From Zea mays (Eukaryota; Streptophyta; Magnoliopsida; Poales; Poaceae): DNA of 64,000 nucleotides. The first letter of the stretch is position 1. Every line of letters starts with the position of its first letter. Where the stretch lies: NCBI RefSeq assembly GCF_902167145.1, contig NC_050098.1:35706501-35770500 (forward strand). Direction: 5' to 3'. The notes beneath the pieces were generated by a model. The model saw nothing but the letters and a program-made list of their open reading frames with translations, did no database searches and was not told the DNA's origin. Position numbers and translations under genes: made by a program. This document shows positions 1 to 10,715 of this stretch, piece by piece.

Positions 1-1
1 A

Positions 2-1429
2 TATCCCCCCCAAGGCCGCGGGAACGGAACTCGTGGCAGGGGCCGAGGGCGCGCGCAGCCGCCGCGCCGGTTCTACTGCCTTTTCCACGGCGAAGACTGC
101 GCCCACCAAACGAAAGACTGCCCCGAAACGAAGGCCACCAGAGACAGAATGGCGCGGGCGCAGCCAGCCGACAATCCCAGAATTGTCGCGCATAATTACC
201 AGCCACCCCCTCCACCATATATCCACGCTCCCGCTCTGCATCCACCGCACCACGCTTACCAACACCATCAGGAAGTACAAATCGTACCTCCTCCACCCCC
301 ACCACCACACCAGCAACACCAAAACATCCCCCACGCCCCAAAACAGGAAGACTTCGCCGATCAACCATATCGCGGAGTCATTCACATGATAACAGGGGGG
401 TCCAGCACTGACTTCGACACCAAGCGGCAGAAGCGGGACCACTACCGCAGCATCAACCATGTCGCGGTTACCGGCCCAGTCGTGCAGACGAAGTGGTCCC
501 ATATACCGCTAACCTTCGATGCACGAGACGTCGACCTGCGCAGCGCCCCCCACATCGACGCTATGGTCATCAATTGCAGCGTGGCAGGCTGGGACTTGCA
601 CAAAGTCCTAGTCGACAACGGCAGTCAGGCGGACATCATCTTCCTCCACGCCTTCGACCGCATGGGTATAAGCCACAGCCTGCTCAAGCCTTCGGACAAT
701 CCGTTGTATGGCTTCGGCGGCAAAGGCACCTTCCCCGTTGGCAAAATAGAGCTTCCCCTCTCCTTCGGTGTAGCACCCAATGCCCGAAGTGAGCAAGTAA
801 CCTTCGACATTGTCGACATGGTATATCCGTACAACGCCATCATGGGCCGGGGCTCAATCAATAAGTTCGAAGCCGCCATCCACGGACTGTACCTATGTAT
901 GAAGATACCAGGTCCGCTAGGCGCTATCACGATCTACGGCAACCAGCAGACGGCGCGCAACATAGAGCGGGACTTCGTGCCTGGTCAGAGGAACGTACAC
1001 TGTCTCACGGCCCAACGCGAGGTCCCCGCGCCCGCCAGCCCAGCCGACAAGCAGCACGAGAAGGCACAGTTGCAGAGCCAAGATGGAACCAGGACTGTTC
1101 CCCTTGATCAGGCCACGCCCAAGCAGACAGTCACTATCAGCGAAGACCTTACGTCACATGAAGAAGAAAGGCTTCTCTGCTGCCTGGCCAAAAATAAAGA
1201 TGTCTTCGCCTGGTCCGCCCTAGACCTGGTCGGAGTCAGCCGATCCATAATTGAGCACAGCTTGGGAATTGACCCTTCGGTGCGGCCAAAAAAGCAAAGG
1301 CTCCGCAAAATGTCCGACGAAAAGACAGAGGCCGCCAAGGCGGAAGTGCACCGCCTCCTAGAAGCTAAATTCATCGAGCCAGTGGCTTACCCCACGTGGC
1401 TCTCCAATGTCGTAATGGTGCAGAAAAAA
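2..1429 (+). pseudogene. gag C-terminus, zinc knuckle and aspartic protease (element A)
   Basis: An open frame enters from the left edge. It starts with a basic RGRGRGR-type stretch, then a C-x2-H-x5-H-x4-C knuckle with codons at 77, 86, 104 and 119, which would bind RNA in the Gag particle. A proline- and histidine-rich linker follows (about 180-330). The retropepsin-like protease has its catalytic motif D-N-G at 614-622, a known variant of D-S/T-G in Tat-type elements, and an ALIGNED-like flap/wall segment near 835-850. The frame runs on into the first RT residues (KFIEPV...NVVMVQKK) and is then lost: six A residues at 1424-1429 where seven would keep frame, so a stop is reached at 1451-1453. 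The gag capsid domain is outside the window. Confidence 0.85.
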
Positions 1430-2583
1430 GCGGGAAATGGCGAATGTGCATAGACTTCACCAGTCTCAATAAGGCCTGCCCGAAGGACAACTTCCCGTTG
1501 CCGCGGATCGACAAGATAGTCGATAGCGCGGCCGGGTGCGAGGTCATGTCACTCCTCGACTGCTTCTCCGGCTATCACCAGATATACATGAAGGAGGAAG
1601 ACAAGGCTAGCACCAGCTTTATAACACCCTTCGGCACTTATTGCTTCATCAGGATGCCGGAGGGACTCAAGAATGCGGGGTCCACCTTCTCCAGACTCAC
1701 CAAAACAGTACTCGAGGGCCAGGTCGGCAGAAATATATTTACATATGTGGACGACATCGTCGTCGCCAGCAAGAATAAGGAGGACCACCTCGCCGACCTC
1801 GCCGAGACATTCGCGAACATGCGAGATGCACGACTCCGCCTGAACCCGGAAAAGTGCGTCTTTGGTGTTCGCCAGGGCAAGATATTGGGTTACCTGGTGT
1901 CACACCGCGGCATCGAGGCCAACCCAACCAAGATCCAGGCCATCGTCGACATGTCGCCTCCGCAGTCCGTCAGGGACGTCCAGCGTCTGACAGGCAGACT
2001 GGCCGCTCTCAACAGATTCATCTCCAAGTCCGCCGAGCGAAGTCTCCCCTTCCTCAAAACACTCCGCGGCGCGAAAGACTTCGCCTGGGGACTGGAGCAA
2101 GCGGCGGCCTTCGCCTCACTCAAACAGTACCTGTCGGAGCTGGCCATCCTCACCAGCCCCGACTCCTCGCTCCCCCTATTGCTCTATGTCGCGGCTTCGC
2201 CGCACGCGGTCAGCGCGGCACTAGTGCAGGAGCAGTCAGTCGAAGGCGCAGTCAGACAGTGCCCTGTTTACTATGTCTCCGAAGTCCTGACACCGTCCAA
2301 ATGCAACATGACAGAGCTGGAGAAGATCGCCTACGCAGTTGTCATGTCCTCGCGCAAACTGCGCCATTACTTTGAAGCATTCAAGGTCCGAGTCACCTCT
2401 GACAGAGGGCTCGGCGAACTATTCAGAAACCCGGAGGCATCGGTGAGGATTGCCAAGTGGACAGCCGAACTCTCCGGCTACCACATCAGCTTCGAGCCCA
2501 GGACAACCATCAAGTCGCAAGTCCTGGCAGACTTCGTCGTCGACTGGACTGGGCCAGCAACACAGCCGGACCCGTCCACATAG
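1430..2583 (+). pseudogene. reverse transcriptase and connection region (element A)
   Basis: The frame continuing from the 1424-1429 A run reads straight into a gypsy RT: the KWRMCIDF palm entry, LDCFSGYHQI, PEGLKNAGSTF and the catalytic Y-V-D-D at 1744-1755. The Y-V-S-E-V-L connection and the first RNase H-like relic fold (CPVYYVSEVL, RKLRHYFEAF) follow. It would copy element RNA into cDNA in the cytoplasmic particle. The frame meets TAG at 2581-2583, and the same frame continues into RNase H, so this is one nonsense change and not a natural gene end. One oddity is PEGLKNAG where PFGLKNAG is usual in gypsy RTs. Confidence 0.88.
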
Positions 2584-3672
2584 AAGATCTGGACCATTCA
2601 TTGCGACGGTGCATGGTGCCATGCGGGGGCAGGCGTCGCTGCAGTCGTCACCTCACCTGCCGGAGTCAAACACAGATATGCAGCACGCCTCAACTTCGCT
2701 CTGGAATCCGACAAATGTACAAACAATATAGCAGAGTATGAAGCGGTTATCCTCGGCCTCCGCAAGCTAAGGGCCCTCGGAGTCACCACATGTATCATCA
2801 AGACAGACTCCAAGATAGTTGCCGGACAGGTCGAGAAAGACTATGCAGCAAAAGACCCCGCCCTCATGCAATACCTCGCGGCTATCCGAAGTCTCGAGAG
2901 ACAATTCAAGGGATTCACCCTGCAGCATGTGGATAGGGCCAAGAACGAGGAGGCCGATGCCTTAGCCAAGGCCGCCGCCAGGGGCGAGCCCCTGCCCTCC
3001 GACGTGTTTTTCCACACCATCGGCACTCCAGCCGTCCGGAGCCCCGAAGGGCTCCAGATAACTAATGATAGCGAAGGCCACCGTATAGTCAACCTAATCA
3101 TGACCGAAGACTGGAGGGCACCAATAACCCTGTTCCTACAGGGGTACTATCATCCAGCCGACGTCAGTGAGGCAAAGCGCCTCAGACATCGAAGCCGGGA
3201 CTTCGCTCTGATCGAGGGCCAACTATACAAGAAAGGGGTCAGTCAGCCAATGCTCAAATGCGTCACCGAAACCGAAGGCATGCAGATCCTACGCGAAGTC
3301 CACAGTGGCACGTGCGGCTCGCACGCAGGGCCAAGGGCCCTGGCTGCCAAGGTGATCAGTCAAGGGTTTTACTGGCCCGCAATGATCTGCGCCGCAAATC
3401 GGGTCACGAGGTCCTGCGAAGCCTGCCAGAAGTTCTCCCCTCGGTCAGGCAACCCCTCGCAATATACAAAGCTGATCGCCCATACATGGCCTCTCCAGCG
3501 CTGGGGCCTGGACATCGTCGGGCCCCTGCCCACCGCTCAGGGGAACCTTAAGTTCGCCTTCGTAGCCGTCGAATACTTCACCAAATGGATTGAAGCGAGG
3601 GCTGTTTCCACAATCACATCAAAGACTGCCCAAAAATTCTTCTGGCAGAACATCGTTTGCCGCTTCGGAGTA
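2584..3672 (+). pseudogene. RNase H and integrase N-terminal half (element A)
   Basis: This stretch is in the same frame as the RT, directly after the in-frame TAG. RNase H acidic positions are visible in HCDGAW (about 2608), NIAEYEAV (about 2730), KTDSKI (about 2804) and the NEEADALAK end (about 2944). Integrase follows: a zinc-binding H-x-H / C-E-A-C segment (about 3300-3425), then the core with its first catalytic Asp in GLDIVGPLP (about 3508). The frame slips near 3675-3685, just before the second catalytic Asp, where one base appears lost in the cta/cagttg stretch. The remaining core is read in the next frame. Confidence 0.85.
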
Positions 3673-4334
3673 CCGTCCGAGCTACAGTTGACAACGGAAA
3701 GCAGTTCGACAGCCAAGATTTCAAGGATTTTTGTTTCTCCATCGGCACCAAGCTTGCCTTCGCTTCAGTCTATCATCCGCAGTCCAACGGGGTCGTGGAG
3801 CGCGCCAATGGGAAAATATTCACAGCTGTCAAAAAGATGCTCCTCGATGAAAGAAAAGGCAGATGGACCGATTTATTACCGGAGGCAGTCTGGGCGCTGA
3901 ACACAACTGAGTGCAGGGCGACCGGGTTCACTCCTTTCCGCCTTCTATACGGATCGGAGGCAATGACCCCGCAAGAAATAAAGCATGGGTCCCCGCGTAC
4001 AGTTCCGTCAGCCGTCCCCGACGTGGATGAGCCAACTTCAAAAGATCTCATCGACGGAGACCGGGTCTTCGCCCTACAGGCCCTAAACAAATATCAAGCC
4101 CAAACCAAAGCATGGCGCGACCGCGCAGTCATCCCGAGGGAGTTCAGCGAGGGGGACCTCGTACTCATCCGGACAGCTCGGACGGAGTCCAAGGGCAAGT
4201 TGGAGCCCAAGTGGGAGGGCCCCTTCATAGTCAAGTCAAAAGCTTCCCCCAGCGCTTACAGGCTCACAACGCCAAACGACGAGGACCTGGAGCACTCCTG
4301 GAACATCGACAACCTTCGCAATTTTTTTGTTTGA
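3673..4334 (+). pseudogene. integrase core C-terminal part (element A)
   Basis: After the frame slip the integrase core continues with TVDNGKQF (second catalytic Asp), YHPQSNGVVERANG (catalytic Glu) and the LNTTECRATGFTPF segment. A basic C-terminal DNA-binding region follows, with GDLVLIR and KLEPKWEGPFIV, which is the usual gypsy GPY/F-type end. The frame closes at TGA 4332-4334 after LRNFFV. Together with the upstream pieces all pol domains are present; only two single-base slips and one stop break them. Confidence 0.87.
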
Positions 4335-4569
4335 CCCATTTAGGGCTGATTTCGCCCTTGTAATTCGCCGCAAACAATCTTGTACCGGCCCGCACTCTTT
4401 TCCTCCCGGGGGTGAGGTTTTTAACGAGGCGGAGCCATGTAATATATGTGAAAAAAAAATCCCCCGCAAAAACATGTGTCGAAAAAAGACCGCGACAACG
4501 GTCTTCGGCATTCGACCAATTCGAAGTCACCACGAGGCTAAGCGCTAGCCACCCTCGCGTGCGACGAGT

Positions 4570-5090
4570 TCGCGCAGAAGTCGCCTAAGGGTGCAGCCGG
4601 ACTTAGCACAACAAGTGCGAAAAAATTCCGATGTCTATCGCGAAGACTATCCGCGCAGAAGTCGCCTAAGGGTGCAGCCGGACTTAGCACAACAAGTGCG
4701 AAAAAATTCCGATGTCTATCGCGAAGTCTATCCGCGCAGAAGTCGCCTAAGGGTGCAGCCGGACTTAGCACAACAAGTGCGAAAAAATTCCGATGTCAAT
4801 CGCGAAGTCTATCCGCGCAGAAGTCGCCTAAGGGTGCAGCCGGACTTAGCACAACAAGTGCGAAAAAATTCCGATGTCTATCGCGAAGACTATCCGCGCA
4901 GAAGTCGCCTAAGGGTGCAGCCGGACTTAGCACAACAAGTGCGAAAAAATTCCGATGTCTATCGCGAAGTCTATCCGCGCAGAAGTCGCCTAAGGGTGCA
5001 GCCGGACTAAACACATCAAGTGCAAAAAAATTCCGATGTCTCTCGCGAAGACTCCGCGCAGAAGCCGCCTAAGGGAGCAGTCAAACTAAG
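4570..5090 (+). repeat. 81-bp tandem array between pol and antisense gene (element A)
   Basis: About six and a half near-identical units each hold ccgcgcagaagtcgcc; successive copies start near 4651, 4732, 4813, 4894 and 4975. The period of 81 is a multiple of three and the units lack stops in some frames, so both strands show long repetitive ORFs that should not be taken as genes. The array lies between the end of pol (4334) and the end of the opposite-strand gene (5274). 5091-5273 holds a diverged tail and nothing else recognised. Confidence 0.95.
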
Positions 5091-5273
5091 TACAACAAAA
5101 GCAGGAGCGACAGCATCAAACCATCCGCGCTAAAGACCGACTATAATCACACCAGCACAGCATAGCCAACCATGCCACGCAAAGCATACAGCGCCCTCGC
5201 AGGCACAGGCACGCGAGGGCACACAACTTCATCTTACAACCTTTTACACATATACAAGCGAGGGCACCGCACT

Positions 5274-8200
5274 CTACATCGGCTCCACCTTAGGAATAAT
5301 CCCCATCTCCCTATAATTAAATAACATTATCCTAAGCTCCTCACCCGCAAAAAGACTTCGCAGTTCCCCTTCCCCTGTGCTCGTGGCGTCCGGCAGAGAC
5401 AACAGTTCCTGCCGACCACCCCTACTCACGCGAAGCCGAGCCCCTTCCTCCGCACTAACCCTACGCTTTGCAACCGCCCTTCGTCGTCGGCGCCCGGTGC
5501 TAGGACCCAGCACGTCTGGCGCGTCCGCGGCGTGTGGCGAAGCCTCCGCCGCAGCCACGTCCAAGGCCGCAAAATAATCCAAGTCCTCCTCCTCCGACTC
5601 CTCAGTCCACTCAACCGAGCTCCCAGAATCAGTAAAATCAAAAAACTCAGATACAGCCCCACCATATTCATTTCCATCTTCCGCGGTCGAAGCCGCCAAA
5701 AACCCAGTAGTAGCGGTTGCGTGCGCAGGCCCAAAATCTTGAACCTGCGCAGCAACCAAAATTCAGTACACAACATCCAAAAAGTCCCCAACCCTAAACA
5801 CCCACTACGCCACCTGCGAAGGCCCTGCCGCTGCGGGAGCCTCCGCTGTCTCCTCCGCCGCCGTTTCCGCCACCACTGCCACGGAATCTTCAGTGCTCGG
5901 CGCAGCAGCTGCGGGGGCGCCAGGCGCGCCTTCGGCCACCTTTGGAGGCAGGTCTTCGCCGGCCACAGCAGAGGTGGGCACGCTCGGCGCGTCTTCCGCA
6001 GGCCCCGGGGTTGTCTCCAGGGTGACTCCAGTCGCGGCCTCCGCGGGGGTCAGCTCCGGGTCAGGCAGCACGCTGTTCAGTGCCCCGAAGTCGTCCACCC
6101 GCTCGCCACGCTCCGCCTAAGACAACACACACAAAAATTCAGCGAACACACGCACAGCCCGCATACAGCAAACAACAAACAAACGACGTTACCTGAGCCC
6201 TCGCAGCCTCGGCCCGCTCCCTGACCACCTCACGACCGTACAGACCCCACATCCGGTCGTAGAGGGCCCCGGCGGATTCCTTCACTACGGGGTCTTCGAC
6301 CTTATAGATATCTCGATCAAAATCTTCATCCACCTGGTCGAAGGCCTCGAAGTGCCGGCACCCTTCGCGGGAGAGCGCGTTCATCGCCCCCTCGCAGGTG
6401 ACCAGGGAGGCGTACGACATCAACCCCCCCACGATGGCTGGAAGTTCCAGCAGCTCCTCCTGCGCCCACTGCAGACAGCGAAGGCCGAGCTCTCGGTCCG
6501 GCACTTCGAAGTCACCGGTCCGTGCACCCAGCTCACGATATGTATCCATAAGCTGAGTGCGCGTCCGTTCGGCCTCCGCATGCATTGCGGCCTCGGCCTC
6601 CTTAGCGCGGCTCTCCAGGGCGGTGAGCCGCTCTTGCAGATGTTCGGCGAGCTCCGTGGCAAGATTGCCCTCCGCCCGCGCCAGCTTGGCCTCCGCCTGC
6701 GCAGCCTGCCCCTTGGCGATAGCCTCGTTAGCTTCCCTCCTCTCCGCCGCCAGTTGGCGCCGGAGGTCAGCCTTCTCCTTCTCCAGGGCGGCCACCCTGT
6801 CCGTCAGCTTACGGCACTTGCTGTCGGAGGCCGACTTCTCACGAACAGCGTCAGCATGTTGTGTCCGAAGTCTCTCGACTTCGGCAGACACAGCCGCCGT
6901 GAGGGCCCCCGACGCAGTGCGGCTAGCAAAGTCAACCACCTGCAGAGCCGCGACACAGCACGTAAGGCCGTTGCCCCAAGAGAGGTGGGGAAGAGAGTAT
7001 GGCTCAACGGACCTGACTCAGCGCCTCCGTCGCCTGACTCAGTGCCTCCGTCACTCTCTTCAGCCGGCGGGTCGCCGCGCCCGCCTCGTCCCTGACCACG
7101 GCGAGGGCCGACACCTCGCCTCCGGCGTCAAGGGCCTCGCCCCTCGCCTTCGGCACTATGGCCGCTGTCGCGATCTCCGCGCCAGGCGCAACCATGGCAA
7201 GCTGGCCCTCGTCCGACCCTGCAACGCATCTTCGAATTAAAAAAAAACAAAAAAAATATAGGCCAGCGACTTACCACCAAGATAGTCGTCCACAGTAATG
7301 TCGGTGCCGAAGTCGGCAACACGTTTGCCCGCCAGCGGCAGCGCTCGGGCCGCCTTCGAAGCCTCCGCCATTCCACTGGCCGGGGGCACCACCTTCGCCG
7401 ACTTGGAGCCTCCGGCGCCCGCCGTTGCCTCCGGCGCCTTGCTAGGTGCAGAGGCGCCCGCCTTCGCCGCCAGCGGCGGCTTACCTCCGCTGGAGGCCAC
7501 GGCCTTCGCAGTTCCCCGCGGCCTTTTCGGCCGAGCCTCGTGAATCCTGACAGTCGCCTGGCGTTTTTGCGCCGCCCCTTGGCGATCCTTGTCCATCACT
7601 GTCCACACAACAGCACCGATATTTCGCCCGTAAGGAAAAACTCTCCACCGATGAACCATACGAGATGTAAAACAGTCCTCCTCAGCCGCGCAGGGGATAG
7701 GAACATTTTTCGGCCAGCAACCCCCGGTAACCCTCAGCATCCGAGCCGAAGACTCCCGGAGCTCGGGCGAAGACATCCTTTCCCCCGGGGCCGCACACGT
7801 CCTCATTAACTCTCTAGCAAAACTATCAGACACCCCAAGTCCCCCCATCGCAGTACCTAATTTTCTCTTTTTTGAGGAGGGGGCGGCCGCCAGCGCAGGG
7901 TCGCCTCCAGTCTCCACCGCCGGTTTCTTCCCACGGCGGTCCGCTTCGTCTTGACCAGGATAGCCGTCGTACGGCAATTGATTTAATTCGAAGACCCTGT
8001 TCAAGCGCTCATTTGACCCGCGGATATCAAAGCTGCGCTGGCCTTCAGTCCTCGGCACGTAACGTCCCACGAGCCGCACCGCCAAGTCCTCCGCATCACG
8101 CACAAAGGCGGCCGGGTCACGATTCCGCAAGTTCAGTGCGAAGGCAGGACTTCGCACCACCCTTCCACCGTGAAAAGGCATCTGGCGAGGGCACACTTCG

Positions 8201-8991
8201 CCCAACGCCCAGCCGTGCGCCAAGGGCCAGACCCCGTATGCCACGAACTCTTCAACTAAATCACGCCCACTGCTCTGACCGGCGGCGCATCGGAGGGCCC
8301 CTTCGTCTGCATCCTCTTCTGCCACTTCAAAAGGCGGATACGCAGAATAATAATGAGAGCACATCTCAGACACAGGGAGACCTTTATGGCCTTCGACAGT
8401 ACCCTCCGCAACGTAAAACCAAAATTCATTCCAATTGCCCCACTTGTTGCGGGCGCACGGAACCAACTCCACTACTGGCATTGTGGTCTTGCCGGTCTTC
8501 GGCGTGAATGTGCACGACCCGAACTGGGCAACTCCGTCCCCAACCATCCTCTTCTGCCAATGCAAACAATAATTCTTCGCAAAAACTTCAACAGACGGCT
8601 GCCCGCCGTACGAAGTCGTCGCCCAGACATACTTCGCCAGCGCCACCATAGCATTCGGTGTCAGCTGATGTATCTGAACATTGAATCTACGCAGGACTTC
8701 GCCGACAAACCGGTGCGCAGGCAAGCGGAGACCGGCGGCGAAGAACGCCTCGAAAACGACCAACTCACCCTCCGGCTCGGGGACTTCCTCCGTCCCCGGA
8801 GCACGAGCAACTCCGCCGCCAAAGTAGCCCAACCGCTGCATATCTTCAACGCGGGCTGACGTCATCCGTGACACACCAAAATCAACGGAGTCGCCGGCGC
8901 GCAACTCCTCCACCATCACGCTACTCAACGTCTCCTCAGACGAGGCGGCGGCCGGCGGCGTGGTGTCGGAGGAAGAAGAAGAGGACGGCAT
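5274..8991 (-). CDS. Five-exon antisense gene of element A: Transposase_28-like domain plus coiled coil
   Basis: Exons on the - strand are 8991-7275, 7218-7013, 6939-6193, 6116-5814 and 5744-5274. All four introns are GT-AG and short (56, 73, 76 and 69 nt), and every junction keeps phase, giving 3444 nt (1147 codons) without a stop. The start chosen is ATG 8991 (MPSSSSSS); an in-frame ATG at 9108 would add 39 basic/hydrophobic residues. Exon 1 holds a domain resembling the plant 'putative gypsy type transposon' family, with motifs such as LRLPAHRFV, QLTPNAMVAL and WNEFWFYV, then Lys/Ala-rich spacers and a KKRK-type basic patch. Exons 2-3 are a heptad-rich coiled coil (ALEKEKADLRRQL). Exon 5 is acidic (WTEESEEEDLDYF). 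Molecular function is unknown. Expression and splicing are inferred from sequence only. Confidence 0.8.
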
Positions 8992-9151
8992 TGCTACGTA
9001 CCGTCGGCGGCGGCGGGCGGTTTGCTTCACTCGAGCCAGCACTCCGGCGAGCAAAAGGAGCAGCGGAAGAAGAAGAGCAGCAAGGCGGCGGGAGGCTAGG
9101 GTTTTCACGGAGCGCGGAAGGCAAAGTTCAAACAGCGCCGGCCCCCGCCCC

Positions 9152-9159
9152 CTTTTATA
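9152..9159 (-). promoter_or_regulatory. TATA box for the antisense gene of element A
   Basis: The - strand reads TATAAAAG here, inside a GC-rich context. It is 161 nt upstream of the preferred ATG (8991) and 44 nt upstream of the alternative ATG (9108). Transcription starting about 30 nt downstream would lie near 9122, leaving only a very short leader for the 9108 ATG. It points away from the element's 3' LTR. Confidence 0.6.
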
Positions 9160-9161
9160 GG

Positions 9162-9231
9162 CAGGGCGCGGCTCTTCGGGAAACCCGCAATCCGACAGGG
9201 CGCGACGCTTCGGGAAACCCGCAATCCAACA
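9162..9231. repeat. Two-copy direct repeat of about 35 bp upstream of the antisense promoter
   Basis: Two adjacent copies share cttcgggaaacccgcaatcc (9162-9197 and 9198-9231). They sit just upstream, in antisense terms, of the TATAAAAG box and could be promoter elements or a simple duplication. Confidence 0.7.
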
Positions 9232-9347
9232 GTACGCCGTCCATCAACGGTCACATCAGAAACCCCCGCGGAACCACTTCGAGCGAGGGCAGCGTCTCCG
9301 CCATCCAGCGACGTCTTCGGCACCAGGTGACTTTGTCGAACTGGTCC

Positions 9348-9360
9348 CTCGGAGGGCAAA
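9348..9360 (+). other. Polypurine tract of element A
   Basis: The purine-rich ctcggagggcaaa stretch directly precedes the 3' LTR start TGTTGG at 9361, the expected place of the plus-strand primer for reverse transcription. It is short and begins with pyrimidines, so the exact primer boundary is uncertain. Confidence 0.65.
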
Positions 9361-9836
9361 TGTTGGGGCGAAGGCAAAGACGCCACCCTTCGCTCGTCGT
9401 CTCTCGCTGCAGTCGCTGGTTTGACGAAGACAAAACGGGCAGGGACACCCTTCGCTTCATTCAGCACCAGACGAAGGCCTGCGGTGACGTCTCCCCGTAG
9501 CACGGCCTCGTCCTGCTCTAAGGCCCACGTGTGATCTGGCCCATTGTAACGGGCCCCGCGTGGCCGCCTTTGTGTTACGGGCCTAGTTTGTAAAGGCATT
9601 CTTGTAATTACGGCTTGTAACCCCGCTTTATGGGAATATTCTGGGGATAAACTAGGTGTCTAAGGGCACATGCGTCCTTAACACAAGGCGCTGGGCACTC
9701 AGATACCTATAAATACCCCCGCACAGTGCCCGTGAGAGGCTAGATCAACAGAGCTATTGCCCCCCGTGCGCGTAACCCTGCTGTCACCACCGTTCACCCT
9801 TGTTGGCTTCCTTGCCGCTGAGAGCAAGTGCCAACA
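9361..9836 (+). repeat. 3' LTR of element A (476 bp)
   Basis: The LTR starts TGTTGG and ends CCAACA, giving a 6-bp terminal inverted repeat. A TATAAATA box lies at 9708-9715, consistent with an LTR promoter on +. The right edge coincides with the switch to plastid sequence. The matching 5' LTR is outside the window, so insertion age cannot be estimated here. Confidence 0.88.
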
Positions 9837-10228
9837 TTATGCTTATTACTAAACTTGTTGAAGAGATGAAATAGAACCAAGGTCTATCTTTTTGATCAGA
9901 GGTTAAATCGATCATCAGAAGAAGAATTAGGCCAAAAATTAGGATACATTCTGGGAAAATGAAACTTCCATGGAAGAGAAGCAAATGAAACGCTTTCATA
10001 AAAATTCTCGTAGAATCGAGAATGAAGTTTTCATTCTGTACATGCCAGATCATGAATTAGTAACTGCAGTCAATCTCCGAAAAGTCCCGATTGTTTCGAT
10101 TTTTGGAATGGGATATTTACGGAATCCCTATGAATAGGATCAAACCTTATTCCATGCTATTTCCATAAGATTCCTCTTTCTTATTCTTAAGCAAGCCCCC
10201 GAGAGGGCTTAGTTGATCATGATTTCTG
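9837..10228 (-). pseudogene. ndhB: Nuclear copy of plastid DNA: ndhB 5' end and leader
   Basis: On the - strand ATG at 10053 opens a frame matching the start of chloroplast NdhB, a membrane subunit of the NADH dehydrogenase-like complex: MIWHVQNEN..., then hydrophobic segments, to ...SSTSLVISI at about 9838. That is 72 codons with no stop. The upstream part (10054 to about 10228) looks like the normal plastid leader, including a cccccgagaggg / agccctctcggggg-type inverted stretch near 10200. The coding part stops exactly at the LTR of element A, so A inserted into a longer plastid-derived tract whose other half lies beyond the far end of A. The right edge is estimated. It is a nuclear insertion because it is embedded in nuclear repeats. 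Confidence 0.88.
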
Positions 10229-10344
10229 TTTTAGTGTGACAAATCATTGTTGTTCCATCTAATTCAGCAACCTCAAACACCATGGAGTCCACTGCGCCAA
10301 CGTGGTCTAAAAAACGACCTAATGCTTGCAGAGCCAAGAACGTC

Positions 10345-10715
10345 GTGCCATGCTTGGGCTGTAGCCTCGGTCCATAGTGCTGGCCGGCCTGACATGATTA
10401 ATTTTTTATTTTACAAAAAGAGTATATACTTATATACAATTTATATTTAATATTAAAAATATCTGAGCATGATGTTCTACTGGTTAGACAACTTCACCTA
10501 GTGTCTTCGATCTTTCTTCCATTAGGGCATGGGTTTGAACCCCACATCATGCACTGTTTTTTAACATTTTACGCTGATTTAATCAAATGGGCCGACGAGC
10601 TAACGGGCTGGGCCGGCATAGCCAGTAGACCGGTATGACGTGTCTGGGCCAGAGTTGTGGCCCGCGGGCGTCTGGCCCGTGCCGGACCGCCGTTTGGCCA
10701 TCTATAGGCGTGCAA
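10345..10715. repeat. GC-rich interspersed repeat with a nested tRNA-like part
   Basis: Two GC-rich blocks (about 10345-10395 and 10585-10710), rich in GGCCGG and GGCCCG motifs and with partly inverted similarity, flank an AT-rich middle. The right block ends gtttggccatctatagg, a phrase common at ends of grass DNA repeats. No clear terminal repeats or target duplication could be fixed, so the class is unknown. Confidence 0.4.
10467..10552 (+). other. tRNA-like sequence (pseudo-tRNA or SINE head)
   Basis: The ends pair perfectly as GCATGATG (10467-10474) and CATCATGC (10545-10552), like an acceptor stem. A GGGTTTGAACCCC segment near 10530 resembles a Pol III B box and T arm, and TGGTTAGA near 10481 resembles part of an A box. 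A run of six T follows at about 10556, a Pol III-type terminator. The length of 86 nt would need a variable arm. The anticodon arm is not convincing, so a tRNA-derived repeat is more likely than a working tRNA. Confidence 0.4.

Larger units (their letters stand above)
1..9836 (+). mobile_element. Ty3/gypsy retrotransposon A (Tat-like), 5' part outside window
   Basis: The order on the + strand is gag C-terminus, protease, RT, RNase H, integrase, a long 3' region and a 3' LTR, which is the gypsy order (integrase last). The long region between pol and the 3' LTR, with a tandem array and a large gene on the opposite strand, is the layout known for the Tat lineage (maize Grande- and Huck-like elements). 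The family name cannot be fixed without a library search. The 5' LTR and most of gag lie left of the window. The element ends TGTTGG...CCAACA and abuts plastid-derived DNA at 9837; the first bases there (ttatg) should be the target duplication. The sense reading frame is broken three times, so the element is not autonomous. Confidence 0.9.

Noticed and set aside
4591..5010. Long ORFs with 27-residue repeats on both strands
   Set aside because: They arise from the 81-bp tandem array, whose period is a multiple of three. There is no start context, no domain and both strands are open.
9784..10053. 89-residue membrane-like ORF as a new small gene
   Set aside because: It is the plastid ndhB start fused to LTR sequence at 9836; the last residues come from the LTR.
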